Part shown: one piece after another, positions 13,186 to 13,580 of the stretch | Layout: each line of letters begins with the position of its first letter | Numbering within the stretch: position 1 is the stretch's first letter | DNA from: an uncultured Clostridia bacterium | GTDB lineage: Bacteria > Bacillota > Clostridia > Peptostreptococcales > Anaerovoracaceae | NCBI GenBank assembly: GCA_934247125.1 | Contig: CAKQIZ010000052.1 | Location: 1 to 13,580 of the forward strand | Length of the DNA stretch: 13,580 bases | Direction: 5' to 3' | Position numbers and translations under genes: made by a program | Notes under the pieces: model-generated | Database searches by the model: none | The model's input: only the letters and a program-made list of their open reading frames with translations | What the model was told of the DNA's origin: nothing

Positions 13186-13580
13186 ATTTTTTCTATGAGC
13201 GTAACGCCCTCCGGCATAGCATCATCCACATGTATTGTATAATCTGCAAACTGGCGCGGAGGTTTTTCTTCTTTTAAAGACACCTCAACCTTGTCGAACA
13301 GAACATGAGAAGGGCAATTTCCCAGGGTGCTGTCATGTTTGAATATGTAAAGCTTACGCATGCACATTTTCCCTCTTGCCGCACTGTGATCGTTTTCAAA
13401 CATATTCACAATAGCATCCCATAAAAGCTCCGCGTCATCGTCCGATAAACCAGTCACCTTCTGCGCTAATGCAGCCGATATATATCCCTCTGCACGGTAC
13501 AGAGCATATGGTATAATGCTTTTTCGACCCATCTCAGTTCCACCGGTCTCCTGGCGATCTTCTGTAGTTCTGGCCTGTCT
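13182..13580 (-). CDS. cas7: Cas7 (Csd2) backbone subunit of type I-C Cascade, C-terminal part
   Basis: Cas7 coats the crRNA spacer in the interference complex. The frame stays open to the right edge, giving 132 C-terminal residues; the 5' part, including the true start, is outside the window. Diagnostic segments are MGRKSIIPYALYRAEGY, DDDAELLWDAIVNMFENDHS followed by AARGKM, KLYIFKHDSTLGNCPSHVLF, and the ending PPRQFADYTIHVD, then PEGVTLIEKI. These match the Csd2 C-terminus, which establishes subtype I-C together with the repeat type. The internal ATG at 13532 is not the start, since coding resemblance continues upstream. Cas5c, Cas8c and Cas3 are expected further right. Confidence 0.95.
   Translation of the reverse strand, partial: RQARTTEDRQETGGTEMGRKSIIPYALYRAEGYISAALAQKVTGLSDDDAELLWDAIVNMFENDHSAARGKMCMRKLYIFKHDSTLGNCPSHVLFDKVEVSLKEEKPPRQFADYTIHVDDAMPEGVTLIEKI

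Overview
The window looks like a chromosomal segment of an anaerobic Firmicute of the class Clostridia. The reasons are a tungsten-type aldehyde:ferredoxin oxidoreductase with a polyferredoxin, a TupABC tungstate importer, a biotin-free carboxyltransferase subunit of the oxaloacetate decarboxylase/pyruvate carboxylase B type, Gram-positive-style ribosome binding sites, and a type I-C CRISPR-Cas locus. Genus cannot be read from the sequence. Every gene I can support lies on the minus strand.

Region 1 (1-4010) is a tungsten module, read right to left: tupA, tupB, tupC, a four-cluster ferredoxin, then the N-terminal 227 codons of the oxidoreductase, which runs off the left edge. The importer would supply tungstate for the pterin cofactor, and the ferredoxin would exchange electrons with the oxidoreductase. 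Two regulatory segments stand out. One is a strong promoter plus a ~200-nt structured leader between tupC and the ferredoxin gene. The other is a promoter with overlapping palindromes, a ~125-nt foldable RNA and a strong intrinsic terminator, all upstream of tupA.

Region 2 (4083-8562) holds three apparently independent housekeeping or accessory genes: a carboxyltransferase subunit (oadA/pycB type), a RecQ helicase with an HRDC domain, and a small nitroreductase. Intergenic stretches carry a partial duplication of the recQ 3' end, a 9-bp tandem repeat, and palindromes near the nitroreductase promoter.

Region 3 (8563-9025) has no intact gene. It holds inverted repeats, a short open coding remnant, and possible promoters beside the distal end of the CRISPR array; it may be mobile-element debris.

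Region 4 (9026-13580) is a type I-C CRISPR-Cas locus: the C-terminal part of cas7, then cas4, cas1, cas2, a short leader with a good promoter, and an array of 30 repeats and 29 spacers transcribed on the minus strand. The missing cas3, cas5c and cas8c would lie beyond the right edge. The array is typical in architecture but contains two near-identical spacers that seem to record the same phage gene at two stages of divergence, and a terminal repeat whose mutations preserve the hairpin.

No wholly new multi-gene system is evident. The most promising undescribed material is the pair of RNA-regulatory segments in the tungsten module.
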